The notes: generated by a model from the letters alone, not told the origin. A stretch of 64,000 nt of DNA from an uncultured Bacilli bacterium (GCA_934162445.1 CAKPIT010000006.1:1-64000), one strand, 5' to 3'. Shown: positions 50,678 to 59,902, counted from the stretch's first letter. A program made the numbers and translations.

Positions 50678-51604
50678 ATGGACCTTATAAATAATAACAT
50701 TGACTTAAATACTTATAAAGTCTTCCTAGCCGTTACCATTTATGGTAGCTTCAAAAAGGCAAGTGATAAACTCTTTATCTCCCAACCAGCCGTTAGTTAC
50801 ACCATAAAAAAACTAGAAGAAGAGTTAGGTACCAAATTATTTGTACGCATGAATAAAGGTGTACGACTAACCGAACAAGGCCAACACTTAAAATTTCATG
50901 TAGAAAATGCTTTTCGTAGCCTTCTTCTTGGTTATACCACACTTAATGATAAAGAAAATGAATTAATGGGAACCATCAAAATTGGCATTCACTCCAATGT
51001 CAGCACCTTTTTACTTCCCAAATACGTTAAAGAATTTTCACATCATAACCAAAAAACTAAAATTATTATTTATAGTTCCACCAAAAACGAATTAAAAGAA
51101 ATGTTTGAAACTAATGCCCTTGATATTTTAATTCTTCATTCTCCTATCTATCAAGATTCAAACTATTACACCGAAAACAAATTAATAACTTGCGATAGTT
51201 GTTTTTTTGGAGTTAAAAAATATTATGATGCCCTAAAAGATTCAAAAGATGCTAAAAATCTTTTATCATATCCCTTACTATTACCTCTTAAAGGTTATTC
51301 TACTAGTATTTCCCTAGATAAAGTTTTTAAAAATCACAATCTAACTCTATCATCCAACATCTACTTATACACCACTGAAATGACTATTGCTCTAGCTAAA
51401 AACGGCACCGGGATTGGTTGGACTTTAAAAGAAAGTATTAAAGAAGAATTAGAAAATAAAACATTTTATGAAATACCAGTTAACCTTGATCTTCCCAAAG
51501 TTGAATTTAGTATGGCTTATAATCCCAAATACATCAATAAAGCCTCTCTTGAATTTGTAAAATATCTCTTAAATGAAACAAATAAGAATAATTTATCCTC
51601 TTAA
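50678..51604 (+). CDS. LysR-family transcriptional regulator
   Basis: A 308-residue regulator. The N-terminal winged helix has FLAVTIYGSFKKASDKLFIS, then QPAVSYTIKKLEEELGTKLF and RLTEQG, the standard LysR pattern. The effector domain lies from about 95 (GTIKIGIHSNVSTFLLPKYV). ATG 50678 follows AGGAGGTG by six bases. It may bind the palindrome at 50620-50641 and control its own expression; LysR sites of the T-N11-A kind are not obvious there. The target genes and effector are unknown. Confidence 0.88.
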   Translation: MDLINNNIDLNTYKVFLAVTIYGSFKKASDKLFISQPAVSYTIKKLEEELGTKLFVRMNKGVRLTEQGQHLKFHVENAFRSLLLGYTTLNDKENELMGTIKIGIHSNVSTFLLPKYVKEFSHHNQKTKIIIYSSTKNELKEMFETNALDILILHSPIYQDSNYYTENKLITCDSCFFGVKKYYDALKDSKDAKNLLSYPLLLPLKGYSTSISLDKVFKNHNLTLSSNIYLYTTEMTIALAKNGTGIGWTLKESIKEELENKTFYEIPVNLDLPKVEFSMAYNPKYINKASLEFVKYLLNETNKNNLSS

Positions 51605-51707
51605 GTTATTCTTTTTTGCTATAATTCTCATTTATAGATTACATAAATAATAAGTATTTGCTTAATATTTTGAATAACCGTATCATAATATGTTGAAAGG
51701 AGAAAAA

Positions 51708-51719
51708 ATGAAATCATAA
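51708..51719 (+). CDS. Three-codon minicistron MKS before the GT operon
   Basis: ATG AAA TCA TAA follows AAAGGAG by six bases, a better translation signal than that of the real gene downstream (TTG 51761). It could be a leader peptide in an attenuation or coupling device, or a remnant. A hairpin (ATATACT/AGTATAT) lies between it and the gene. Confidence 0.3.
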   Translation: MKS

Positions 51720-51760
51720 ATTAAGAAAGGATATACTATAAGTATATAAGGTATTAACCG

Positions 51761-52804
51761 TTGAAAAAAATAGCCATATGTTTACCTAGTTATAATGAAC
51801 ATAAAAATATTAAGAAAATTACGAAGAAAATCGATAAAGCTCTAAATCTTATTAATACAAGTTATAAGTGCTTTATTGTTAACTGTGATAATAATAGTCC
51901 TGATAAGACTAATTATATCTTTAAAACTACTAATACGACTAATCAAAAAATAAGTATATTAACTTCTAAAAAAGGAAAGGGCGAAAATATTTATAATTTT
52001 CTAAAATTCTGTCACCAAGAAGATATTGATTATGCAATTACTATTGATACTGATACTAAAAGTTTTCATGCTTCTTGGCTTATTAGGATTTTAAAAGCCT
52101 TAACAACGGGGGCCGATTTTACCTATCCTTTATACATAAGAGAAAAAGAAGAAGGAAATACCACCAATCACTTTGTCACTTTAATGCTATATAAAATATA
52201 TGGTAAGTTTATAAGACAACCACTCGGTGGTGATTATGGTTTTACTAAAGATTATATCACTAAACTCTTAACGATTACCCCAACTGATGACATTCTAAAA
52301 TATGGAATTGATATCTTTTTAGTAATAAGTGCTATTTCTAACAACTTTAATATACGAGAAGTATTTCTAGGTTATAAAAAACATAATCCATCTTACCATA
52401 AAATGCTATCTATTTTTGATAATGTTGTTAAAGGCTTTATAGATACTTATAATCTATATCCAACTCATCTACCTAAAAAACCAATTAATTATACACCTTT
52501 TGTTTTACCAAATAAAGTATGGCCTTATCGCTCTTATTTTGATTCTTTGTATCAAAAATACTTAACTAAACATGGCTTTAAAGCTACTGATTACTTTTTA
52601 ATTGAAGAAAAGTGGCTTGAAAAGTTAACCTATTTTGCTAATAATATTAGTGCTCTTGATGAAGAATTTTTAATTAACTTAAAAGAATATTTTCTTATTC
52701 GAAGTGTTAGCTTTTGGGATAGGGTCAATTTAGAAAATAATAAAAAGTGGGAAGAAATAATTATTAAAAGTTGTTTAAAATTAGGAGAAGAAAATGAAAA
52801 TTAA
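51761..52804 (+). CDS. GT2-type glycosyltransferase, glucosyl-phosphoglycerate-synthase-like
   Basis: A 347-residue protein with an inverting GT-A fold. KIAICLPSYNEHKNIKKI begins the nucleotide-sugar fold, the metal motif is IDTDTKS, and QPLGGDYGFTKDYI corresponds to the acceptor region of GT2/GT81 enzymes such as glucosyl-3-phosphoglycerate synthase. The C-terminal 120 residues are less clear. The start is TTG 51761, with the ribosome binding site AAGG about 10 bases away; no ATG is available. First gene of a four-gene operon with an archaeal-type MAT, an HprK-like ATPase and a Nudix hydrolase. Acceptor unknown. Confidence 0.72.
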   Translation: MKKIAICLPSYNEHKNIKKITKKIDKALNLINTSYKCFIVNCDNNSPDKTNYIFKTTNTTNQKISILTSKKGKGENIYNFLKFCHQEDIDYAITIDTDTKSFHASWLIRILKALTTGADFTYPLYIREKEEGNTTNHFVTLMLYKIYGKFIRQPLGGDYGFTKDYITKLLTITPTDDILKYGIDIFLVISAISNNFNIREVFLGYKKHNPSYHKMLSIFDNVVKGFIDTYNLYPTHLPKKPINYTPFVLPNKVWPYRSYFDSLYQKYLTKHGFKATDYFLIEEKWLEKLTYFANNISALDEEFLINLKEYFLIRSVSFWDRVNLENNKKWEEIIIKSCLKLGEENEN

Positions 52805-53987
52805 AATTAATGAGGATTATCAAGATCCTGAGAAAAGAAGTATTGAAATAGTAGAAAGAAAAGGAGTAGGACACCCCGATACTTTAGCCGATAAACTAGC
52901 CGAAGAACTCTCACGCATCTACTCGCTATATTGCCTCAACAACTTTGGCTGCATCCTTCATCATAACCTTGATAAATTATATATTGGTGGGGGCTTATTT
53001 TTATTAGAAAACTCAAAAATAGTAAGACATCATAAAATAAGAGTAGACCTAAATGGTCGCGTTTCTAGTACCATGAATGGTGAAAAAATTGATTTAGAAG
53101 CCTTATTTGTCCCCGTTATTAGAGACTATTTAAAAACCGTTATTCCTAGAATAAAAGATGAAGATTTAGATATTAACATCAATTGCACTCAGTATTCAAA
53201 AAGAGAATATTGGTATACACCCCGTGATATTAACGATGTTTCAGATTCTAAAACCATCTTTGCCGCTGATACTGCTTTATGTGTCAATCATGGAGTTAAA
53301 ACTTACTGTGAAAATCTTGCCCTAACCTTAGAACAATCCTTTTACACCTTTAATGATAAAGGATATGCTGTTCCTAAATATCATGATGTTGGTCAAGATA
53401 TTAAAGTAATGGTTACCAGAATAAATAAACAAATAACTGCTACCATCTGCATGCCTGTTTATAAAGATCTTTATCAAACCGAAGAAGAATATGATCAAAT
53501 TGTTAAACACCATGAACAAAGATTAGCCAAATTAATTACCACCATTGATAACCCTAATAACTATAGTGTCAAAGTAGAAATTAATCGTATGCCTGATAAT
53601 TCCTATCGAAACTATTCCTTAGTCTTAGGTAGCTGTATTGAATGTGGTGAAGAAGGCCTTGTCGGAAGAGGTAATGATTATCGTGGCTTAATCTCATCTT
53701 TTAGAGAACACTCAGTAGAAGCGAAATGTGGTAAAAATCCTCACTATCATACCGGCCGTGTTCTTAATTTCTTAGGCGATAATGCTACTTTACGGATTAC
53801 TAAAGAACTAGGAATTAAATGTACATTATACTCCCTAACAAGAAATAGGGGATCAATTACTAGTCCCTATCTATTCTACTTAAGCATTAACGATTTAACC
53901 TATAAAGATCAATGCGAAAAAATAATCGCTGAAGAATTTTCAGAAAATAAATTTAAAGATATCCTAAAAGAAAGGAATCTTTACTAA
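52794..53987 (+). CDS. Archaeal-type S-adenosylmethionine synthetase
   Basis: A 397-residue protein of the archaeal AdoMet synthetase family, which differs from bacterial MetK. IVERKGVGHPDTLADKLAEE is the N-terminal nucleotide/methionine-binding motif, NLDKLYIGGG follows, and GRGNDYRGLISSFR and GKNPHYHTGRVLNF are typical. The reaction is ATP plus methionine to AdoMet, phosphate and pyrophosphate. It overlaps the GT gene by 11 bases. A bacterium with housekeeping metK (not in this window) would not need it for general AdoMet, so a dedicated role in this operon is likely (inference). Confidence 0.88.
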   Translation: MKIKINEDYQDPEKRSIEIVERKGVGHPDTLADKLAEELSRIYSLYCLNNFGCILHHNLDKLYIGGGLFLLENSKIVRHHKIRVDLNGRVSSTMNGEKIDLEALFVPVIRDYLKTVIPRIKDEDLDININCTQYSKREYWYTPRDINDVSDSKTIFAADTALCVNHGVKTYCENLALTLEQSFYTFNDKGYAVPKYHDVGQDIKVMVTRINKQITATICMPVYKDLYQTEEEYDQIVKHHEQRLAKLITTIDNPNNYSVKVEINRMPDNSYRNYSLVLGSCIECGEEGLVGRGNDYRGLISSFREHSVEAKCGKNPHYHTGRVLNFLGDNATLRITKELGIKCTLYSLTRNRGSITSPYLFYLSINDLTYKDQCEKIIAEEFSENKFKDILKERNLY

Positions 53988-54940
53988 TGGAAAGTTTTTG
54001 TCTTGAAAAAAATGGGGCCACTGTTCGTTATATCAGTGATATTCCCCTAAAAGATTATTACCTTAACACTAAAGATAAATTAGAATTCTTTGATGCGAAA
54101 GTTATAAGTGATAATAAAGATATTACACATACTATTTACTATCAAAACAAAACCACCAAAAAAGTCTTACTAGTAGATGCTAATACTATTTATATCAATT
54201 ATCCCTTCGAAAAATTATCCGAACAAATTATATTATATATGGGCTACCACTTCTTAGAAAAACAGTTTGGGGAACAAGGCCTTGCCTCATGTCACTCTGC
54301 CTGCGTTGAAAAAGATGATTCCGCCACTCTCTTAATTGGTGAAGCCGGAAGTGGTAAAACAAGTCTCGCCCTAAACCTCTGTCAAAATGATAATTTTTCC
54401 CTAATCAGTAATGACTTAACCCTAATTGGTCTTGAAAGTAACACCTTAAAAGCTTTTGGAGGAACTAAATTTATCAATCTAAGACGTGATAGTGTTAAAG
54501 AAAATATGCCTTCATTAAATCATTTATTTCAAAACGAAGAAGGCTGGAGTGAAAAAGTAAATGTCTTAGCCAAAGAAATCGGCCTAAAAGAAACTACTAC
54601 CAAAAAAGAAATCAAAAACATTATCACTATTCATACTGATAACCGCCTTGATAAAATTACCATAAAAAAGGGCGATACATGGCGCAATAACTTTCTTTTA
54701 TATCAAAATCTGACCAGTCACATAAGAGGTCATGCCGCAACCTTCATTGATAACTTGGGCCATCCCATTGCCTATATTCCATCTTTTGATACCGAACAAA
54801 CCTATAATAAAAGAATGGACATAATTAATTATATTAATAATAGTCCTAATTATTACTACATCAGTGGTAATTTAAAAGATAATCTAAATTTCATTAATAA
54901 TCTATATAAACAAAAAGTAAAAATAAAAAGGAGAATATAA
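53987..54940 (+). CDS. HPr-kinase-like P-loop protein
   Basis: A 317-residue protein. Its C-terminal half resembles the kinase domain of HPr kinase: SCHSACVEKDDSATLLIGEA, then GSGKTSLALNLC (Walker A GEAGSGKT about residues 118-125), then LISNDLTLI. HPr kinase itself is a distinct gene; this is one of many paralogues with unknown substrate, some of which phosphorylate small molecules. The gene starts in the stop of the preceding one (one-base overlap), so translation is coupled. The product may be a kinase on the sugar or nucleoside made by the operon. Confidence 0.72.
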   Translation: MESFCLEKNGATVRYISDIPLKDYYLNTKDKLEFFDAKVISDNKDITHTIYYQNKTTKKVLLVDANTIYINYPFEKLSEQIILYMGYHFLEKQFGEQGLASCHSACVEKDDSATLLIGEAGSGKTSLALNLCQNDNFSLISNDLTLIGLESNTLKAFGGTKFINLRRDSVKENMPSLNHLFQNEEGWSEKVNVLAKEIGLKETTTKKEIKNIITIHTDNRLDKITIKKGDTWRNNFLLYQNLTSHIRGHAATFIDNLGHPIAYIPSFDTEQTYNKRMDIINYINNSPNYYYISGNLKDNLNFINNLYKQKVKIKRRI

Positions 54941-54943
54941 TCT

Positions 54944-55414
54944 ATGATAGATAAAGATATAATAATAAAAGATAACGAAAATAATTACCGGTTTAACTAC
55001 CGTGTCGCCGGTGTTTTCTTAAATAATGATAAAATATTTTTACAAAAGAGTGAAGAGGATGCTTATTATTCCCTAGTAGGAGGAAGAGTTAAATATAATG
55101 AAACTACTAAAGAAGCCTTAATAAGAGAAGTTAAAGAAGAACTAGGCTTAACACTTAATGAGTCCCAATTAGAATTAATAAATGTTGTCGAAAATTTTTT
55201 TACCTATCAAGAAACCAACATTCATGAATTATTATTTATCTATAAAATCTTTGATGAAACTCTAAATAGTAAAGATGAAGTAAAAGTATTAGATAAAACT
55301 ACCGTTACTGATAAATGGTATAATCTAAAAGATTTAGTAAATATGGATCTTAGACCTAGTATTATTAAAGAAACATTAAATAAAAAAGGAATTATTCATA
55401 ATATTATTAAATAA
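54944..55414 (+). CDS. Nudix hydrolase
   Basis: A 156-residue pyrophosphohydrolase. The Nudix box is GGRVKYNETTKEALIREVKE followed by ELG, which fits G5xE7xREUxEExGU (Glu in REVKEE). The N-terminal strands RFNYRVAGVFLNNDKIFLQK are typical. It cleaves nucleoside diphosphates linked to another group; the substrate is not known. It is three bases after the HprK-like gene and closes the operon. AAAAAGGAG precedes the start. Confidence 0.85.
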   Translation: MIDKDIIIKDNENNYRFNYRVAGVFLNNDKIFLQKSEEDAYYSLVGGRVKYNETTKEALIREVKEELGLTLNESQLELINVVENFFTYQETNIHELLFIYKIFDETLNSKDEVKVLDKTTVTDKWYNLKDLVNMDLRPSIIKETLNKKGIIHNIIK

Positions 55415-55417
55415 CCC

Positions 55418-55446
55418 TTGCAAAAAGTTTTAATACTCATTATAAT
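55418..55446 (+). promoter_or_regulatory. Promoter of the T-box-serS unit
   Basis: TTGCAA (55418-55423), 17 bases, then a consensus TATAAT (55441-55446). Transcription would start at about 55453. Confidence 0.7.
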
Positions 55447-55452
55447 ATAAAT

Positions 55453-55640
55453 TAAGTCGATGACAAGAGACAATGTTAACCATCTTTATTCAAGAGACTT
55501 AGTGGTTGGTGGAAACTAAGATAAAGACTTAACTATCTCCTCTTTAGATGATTTATATCCGGTCTTACCGTTATCTAAATTAAGTAAATAAGGATGGCAC
55601 CGTATTATTTATAATACTCCTTAAAAGCCATTCTTTTTTT
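55453..55640 (+). ncRNA. T-box riboswitch of serS
   Basis: The leader carries the T-box core AAGGATGGCACCG (55590-55602), which binds the 3' end of uncharged tRNA. A terminator alternative is visible, GGATGGC pairing with GCCATTC, followed by a T-run (to about 55641). The upstream part can form the stem I domain, but I could not place the Ser specifier codon with confidence. Uncharged tRNA-Ser is expected to prevent termination and raise serS expression. Confidence 0.88.
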
Positions 55641-55665
55641 ATTGTATCGACTAGAAGGAGGAACT

Positions 55666-56946
55666 ATGTTAGATATAAAATTTGTAAGAGAAAACAAAGA
55701 AATTGTAAAAGAAAACATTAAAAAGAAATTTCAAGATGAAAAATTACCTCTTGTCGATGAAGTAATTGATCTTGATGTTAAAATTAGAGCTTTAAAACAA
55801 CAAGGAGATACACTAAGACAAAGTCGTAATGATATAAGTAGTGAAATTGGTAATTTAATGCGTGATAAGAAAATTGATGAAGCTAATAAAAAGAAAGATG
55901 AAGTAAAAACTATCAATGATGAATTAGTAAAAATTGAAGAAGAAGAAAAGACTTTAAGTGCTAAATTAAAAGAAGATATGATGGTTATTCCAAACATTAT
56001 GGATAAATCTGTTCCAATTGGTAAAGATGATAGTGAAAATGTTGAAGTAGAACGATTTGGAACTCCAAAGGTTCCTGATTATGAAATTCCATATCATGCT
56101 GATATTATCATGAATTTAAATGGTATGGATAAAGAAGCTGCCGGAAGAACTTCTGGGGAAGGTTTCTATTACTTAACAGGCGATATAGCAAGACTTCATG
56201 AAGCTATGATTGCATATGCTAGAGACTACATGATTGCTAAAGGATTCACTTACTGTATTCCACCATTCATGATTAGAAGTAATGTTGTCACAGGTGTTAT
56301 GAGTTTCCCTGAAATGGAAGCTATGATGTATAAAATAGAAGGGGAGGACTTATATTTAATTGGTACAAGTGAACATTCTATGATTGGTCGTTATAAAGAT
56401 CAAATCATCAAAGAAGAAAACCTTCCAATTACTCTAACATCATACTCACCATGTTTCCGTAAAGAAGGAGGATCTCATGGTCTAGAAGAACGTGGTCTTT
56501 ACCGTGTTCATCAATTTGAAAAAGAAGAAATGATCGTTATTTGTAAAGCCGAAGAAGCCATGGACTGGTACAATAAAATGTGGAAATACACGGTTGAAGT
56601 CTTTAGAAACATGAACGTTCCTGTTAGACAATTAGAGTGCTGTAGTGGTGATCTTGCTGATTTGAAAGTTAAATCATGTGATGTTGAAGCATGGAGTCCA
56701 AGACAACAAAAATACTTTGAAGTTGGTAGCTGTTCAACCCTAGGTGATGCCCAAGCAAGACGTTTAGGAATAAGAGCTAAAGGCGAAAATGGTACTTATT
56801 ATGTTAATACCTTAAATAATACTGTTGTTGCTTCTCCTCGTGGCTTAATTGCTGTTATTGAAAATAACTACAATGAAGATGGTAGCATCACTATTCCTGA
56901 AGTATTAGTTCCATATATGGGTGGTAAAAAAGTAATTACCAAATAA
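55666..56946 (+). CDS. serS: Seryl-tRNA synthetase
   Basis: A 426-residue class II synthetase. The N-terminal coiled-coil arm (about 30-105) holds tRNA-Ser. Motif 2 has YSPCFRKEGGSHGLEERGLYR, and motif 3 has NNTVVASPRGLIAVIEN, with an Ala/Ser in the place where GxxR-type glycine-rich motif normally ends. TSEHSMIG and GLYRVHQFEKEEM are typical. It charges tRNA-Ser and, with SelA absent here, only Ser tRNAs. ATG 55666 follows AGAAGGAGG. It is controlled by the T-box upstream and terminates with its own hairpin. Confidence 0.95.
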   Translation: MLDIKFVRENKEIVKENIKKKFQDEKLPLVDEVIDLDVKIRALKQQGDTLRQSRNDISSEIGNLMRDKKIDEANKKKDEVKTINDELVKIEEEEKTLSAKLKEDMMVIPNIMDKSVPIGKDDSENVEVERFGTPKVPDYEIPYHADIIMNLNGMDKEAAGRTSGEGFYYLTGDIARLHEAMIAYARDYMIAKGFTYCIPPFMIRSNVVTGVMSFPEMEAMMYKIEGEDLYLIGTSEHSMIGRYKDQIIKEENLPITLTSYSPCFRKEGGSHGLEERGLYRVHQFEKEEMIVICKAEEAMDWYNKMWKYTVEVFRNMNVPVRQLECCSGDLADLKVKSCDVEAWSPRQQKYFEVGSCSTLGDAQARRLGIRAKGENGTYYVNTLNNTVVASPRGLIAVIENNYNEDGSITIPEVLVPYMGGKKVITK

Positions 56947-56948
56947 TT

Positions 56949-56973
56949 AAGAGTAGTAATACTCTTTTTTTAT
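56949..56973 (+). terminator. Terminator after serS
   Basis: AAGAGTA, a GTAA loop and TACTCTT, followed by six or more T. Confidence 0.8.
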
Positions 56974-57061
56974 ATTTAAAAAGTTATTTCTTCTATTTTC
57001 AGCGATACCACCTCGTGTTTAATTTGTCTTAAAAAAGCTAAACTAAAATTGGTGATATGAT

Positions 57062-57331
57062 ATGAAAAATTCAAACATACGTAAAGCTTTAGGAGACAAC
57101 GTTAGATATTATCGTTTTAAAATAGGCTATACTCAAGAAAAACTTGCCGAATTAACCGATTTAAGTCCAAGATATATTAGTGACATCGAAAATTATAATG
57201 GTAATATATCGATTGATACTCTTGAAAATATAGCCAAATGTCTAAGAGTAGAATCATATTTTCTCTTAAAAGAAAATCATTATAATCACTTGCCGAAAAG
57301 AGTCAATCTAAAACATGAAAAAGTAATATAA
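57062..57331 (+). CDS. XRE-family HTH regulator
   Basis: An 89-residue protein with an HTH_3 domain at about 6-62: LGDNVRYYRFKIGYTQEKLA, with QEKLAELTDLSPRYISDIE as the helix-turn-helix. The C-terminal 27 residues are basic. The upstream ribosome binding site is weak (GGTGATATG). It stands two bases before the next gene's possible start, so it may control this accessory cluster and be cotranscribed with it. Target unknown. Confidence 0.85.
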   Translation: MKNSNIRKALGDNVRYYRFKIGYTQEKLAELTDLSPRYISDIENYNGNISIDTLENIAKCLRVESYFLLKENHYNHLPKRVNLKHEKVI

Positions 57332-57381
57332 AAATGAATAGTAATATCTATTTAACCAATAAAGTATTAAGGAGAAAAAAT

Positions 57382-58449
57382 ATGGGAAAAAATTTAATTA
57401 TATCAGGCAGTACTAATACTGGAAAAACTACTAATATCATCTTTCCTATGGTTACAAAGATGATTAATAATAAAGAAAGTTTTATCGTTCTAGATGCCAA
57501 TTTAGAATATCTTAACAACTATTATAATGAACTAAAAAAAGAAGATTATAATACTATAATTTTAAATTTAAAAGATTTAACTAAAAGTGAGGGCTGGAAT
57601 CCTTTAGAATACTCTTATAATCTATACAAAAAAGGTAATGAGCGTGAAGCTATAAAATATTTACATGATCAAGCTGAAATAATGTTTTATGAAGGTGAAA
57701 AAGTAGATCCTTTCTGGCAAGAAATGGCCACTAATTATTATCAAGGAGTTGTCCTAGGTCTTTTTGAAGATGCCAAAGAAGATGAAGTTAATCTTAACAG
57801 TATCAATTTGATGACTACTACTGGTGAAGAGAAACTAGATGATACCACTCTCATCAAAAAATATTTTGCCTTAAAAGATCAAAATAGTGCATCCGTTAAA
57901 TATGCCTCATTTGTGACAAATGCCCCCGCTGTTACTAAAGGTGGTATTTTATCTGTTTTTAAACAAAAGTTAAGACTTTATGTTAGCCTTGACAGTTTAA
58001 GCAGTCTTTTAAATAAAACAACTTTTAGCTATAATGATATTTTAACAAAGAAAACAGCTATTTTTATAATAACTAATAAAGAAACATCTACTAAAAATAA
58101 TATTGCAAGCATGTTTATTAAAGAACTATTTAGGGTTTTAACAAGTTCAAATATAACCTCAAAATTTAATTTTATTCTTGATAATATTGATATTTTAGAT
58201 AAAATTTTTGGTCTAGATACCATGTTAGAATCATCAAAAAATATTCGTTTTATCATTGCTACTCGCTATTATGATGATCTAATTAAAAAATATGGTTCAG
58301 CTATTCTTAAATTCAGTCAAAAAATAGAAAGTGAAACTACTAAAGAATTAACCATCCAAAATAATAATATTCAAATAGACTATCCTAATATGGAACTAAA
58401 AAACATAGAAATGTTTAAAATAGAAGACTTTATACATTCTAAAAAATAA
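57382..58449 (+). CDS. Shortened VirD4/TraG-like ATPase paralogue, Walker B Glu lost
   Basis: A 355-residue protein closely related to the VirD4 at 41990, sharing WNPLE, NLYKKGNE, DPFW, LGLFEDAKEDE, LNSINLMTT and ILSVFKQKL with it. It lacks the two N-terminal helices and the long C-terminal tail, so it is soluble. Walker A GSTNTGKTT (residues 9-17) is intact. At the Walker B place VirD4 has LLDEFANMP, but this protein has ILDNIDILDK, so the catalytic Glu is replaced. It may bind but not split ATP. ATG 57382 follows GGAG by seven bases; an upstream ATG 57334 lacks a ribosome binding site. It may be a regulator or adaptor of the secretion machine (inference). Confidence 0.72.
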   Translation: MGKNLIISGSTNTGKTTNIIFPMVTKMINNKESFIVLDANLEYLNNYYNELKKEDYNTIILNLKDLTKSEGWNPLEYSYNLYKKGNEREAIKYLHDQAEIMFYEGEKVDPFWQEMATNYYQGVVLGLFEDAKEDEVNLNSINLMTTTGEEKLDDTTLIKKYFALKDQNSASVKYASFVTNAPAVTKGGILSVFKQKLRLYVSLDSLSSLLNKTTFSYNDILTKKTAIFIITNKETSTKNNIASMFIKELFRVLTSSNITSKFNFILDNIDILDKIFGLDTMLESSKNIRFIIATRYYDDLIKKYGSAILKFSQKIESETTKELTIQNNNIQIDYPNMELKNIEMFKIEDFIHSKK

Positions 58450-58469
58450 TAATTAAAGGTGGGAAGATT

Positions 58470-59894
58470 ATGGATCAAAGTTTTAATTATCATATCCATA
58501 CATATCTTAACGGATATAGTCCTGTTGCTATTGTTGAACAAGCAAAAAGAAATGGTCTTATTAGTCTAGGATTTTGTGAGCCTCTTCCAAATCCTGATTT
58601 AATCCTTCCTGATGAAGACCATAAACTACTTTCTAGTGAGGTTGATACTTATCTTAATTCAATTACTAATTTAGCCAACAATAATCAAGATATGACTATA
58701 CTAAAAGGTTTTGAAACAGGGTATGATCCCTTAAAAGAATCATACCTAGGAAAGATGCGTGAACAAGTTGATTACATGATTTTAAATCAACAAACAATTA
58801 AAGATGGCCTAACCACATTAACAGGTCATAATGATCCAAACTATCCTATTAAATATGCTCATGCTATCTCACAAGCTATAGATAGCGGTATTTTTGATAT
58901 TATTGCCTCGCCTGATTTATTTATGAATTTAAAAGATACTATGGATAGCGATGACAAAAAGAAACTTTTCATAGAAAATAGCCTAATTGCTAGTCAAATA
59001 ATTTGTGAAAAATCGCGTGATATGGGACTACCCCTAGAAATAGATTTAACTAATGCAAATGATGCCTTTTGGAAAGTAGCTAGTGAAATAAAAGGGTTAC
59101 AAATTATAACTAAAAACGGTAAAGGAATGAAAAAAGTAGAAGGCCTTGTTGAATTAATCAAAAGTAATCTTATCAAAGACTATAATCCCAAAAAAGCTCG
59201 CGAAAACAATTCAAAACTTCAAACTCTTTTTCAAAAAACTGGGAGAAAAGCTCTTTGTTTTGCAACTCATTTAGTAAATCAAATAATTACCAAAATATGT
59301 TCTAAACTTGATCCTGAAGCCAATAGTGATGAAATTATCATGGCTCTTGGCAATGGCTTAAATAGCTTTACTCAAGAATGTAGTAATAATGCTAGTTTAA
59401 AAAATAAAAATATTGCTACTGATATCTCTGGAATTATTGCTAACGATAGACTATCTGTGTCTGCTAAAAAAGCCCAAACTCTTCGAAAAAAGAAAGCTCT
59501 TCTTGAAACTAATCAAGTTTTTGTCAATCAAAAATCTCTTATTAATAACACGAAACAATCAATAATTACTGCTGCTAATCTCGGCTGTCAAAAACAAGGC
59601 GAATTTGTGAATGTAATTACGCAAATGACAGAATACCAAACAACTACTGATCAAACCAAAAAAGCTACCATTTCATCCCGTCTTGAAAGTTTTCAAAATA
59701 GTAAAGGAAAAGGAAGAAGCATGGGTGAGACCAAAGGTTATGCTTATCAGCTAAAAAAGCCACCAATCCCTAAAATACCTAATATAAATAATGGCTTTGC
59801 TAATTCAAGTCTTCTAGCTTTATTACTAACAACAATGATCACCCTAGCAGTCGGACTTGGTTACATCCTAGCCAAAATAAGTATAGGAGGTTAA
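58470..59894 (+). CDS. PHP-domain protein with C-terminal membrane anchor
   Basis: A 474-residue protein. Residues 1-230 look like a PHP metallo-phosphoesterase: YHIHTYLNGYS gives H8xH10, GFCEPLPNP follows, LKGFETGYD gives a Glu, YMILNQQTI replaces the usual HxH there, and IIASPDLFM stands where HPD is often found. Several metal ligands appear changed, so activity is uncertain. The middle is helical and polar. A hydrophobic helix at the end (LLALLLTTMITLAVGLGYIL) suggests tail anchoring. AAAGGTGGGAAG precedes the ATG. Next to the VirD4 paralogue, it may be a partner or substrate. Confidence 0.55.
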   Translation: MDQSFNYHIHTYLNGYSPVAIVEQAKRNGLISLGFCEPLPNPDLILPDEDHKLLSSEVDTYLNSITNLANNNQDMTILKGFETGYDPLKESYLGKMREQVDYMILNQQTIKDGLTTLTGHNDPNYPIKYAHAISQAIDSGIFDIIASPDLFMNLKDTMDSDDKKKLFIENSLIASQIICEKSRDMGLPLEIDLTNANDAFWKVASEIKGLQIITKNGKGMKKVEGLVELIKSNLIKDYNPKKARENNSKLQTLFQKTGRKALCFATHLVNQIITKICSKLDPEANSDEIIMALGNGLNSFTQECSNNASLKNKNIATDISGIIANDRLSVSAKKAQTLRKKKALLETNQVFVNQKSLINNTKQSIITAANLGCQKQGEFVNVITQMTEYQTTTDQTKKATISSRLESFQNSKGKGRSMGETKGYAYQLKKPPIPKIPNINNGFANSSLLALLLTTMITLAVGLGYILAKISIGG

Positions 59895-59902
59895 GATTAT
59901 AT

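Noticed and set aside
53987..54940. The true HPr kinase/phosphorylase HprK
   Set aside because: The N-terminal half and key HprK features around the P-loop differ, and the operon context is not that of carbon catabolite control.
57382..58449. A decayed pseudogene of virD4
   Set aside because: The frame is intact, Walker A is kept and it has its own ribosome binding site; a specialised paralogue is more likely, although the Walker B change leaves doubt.
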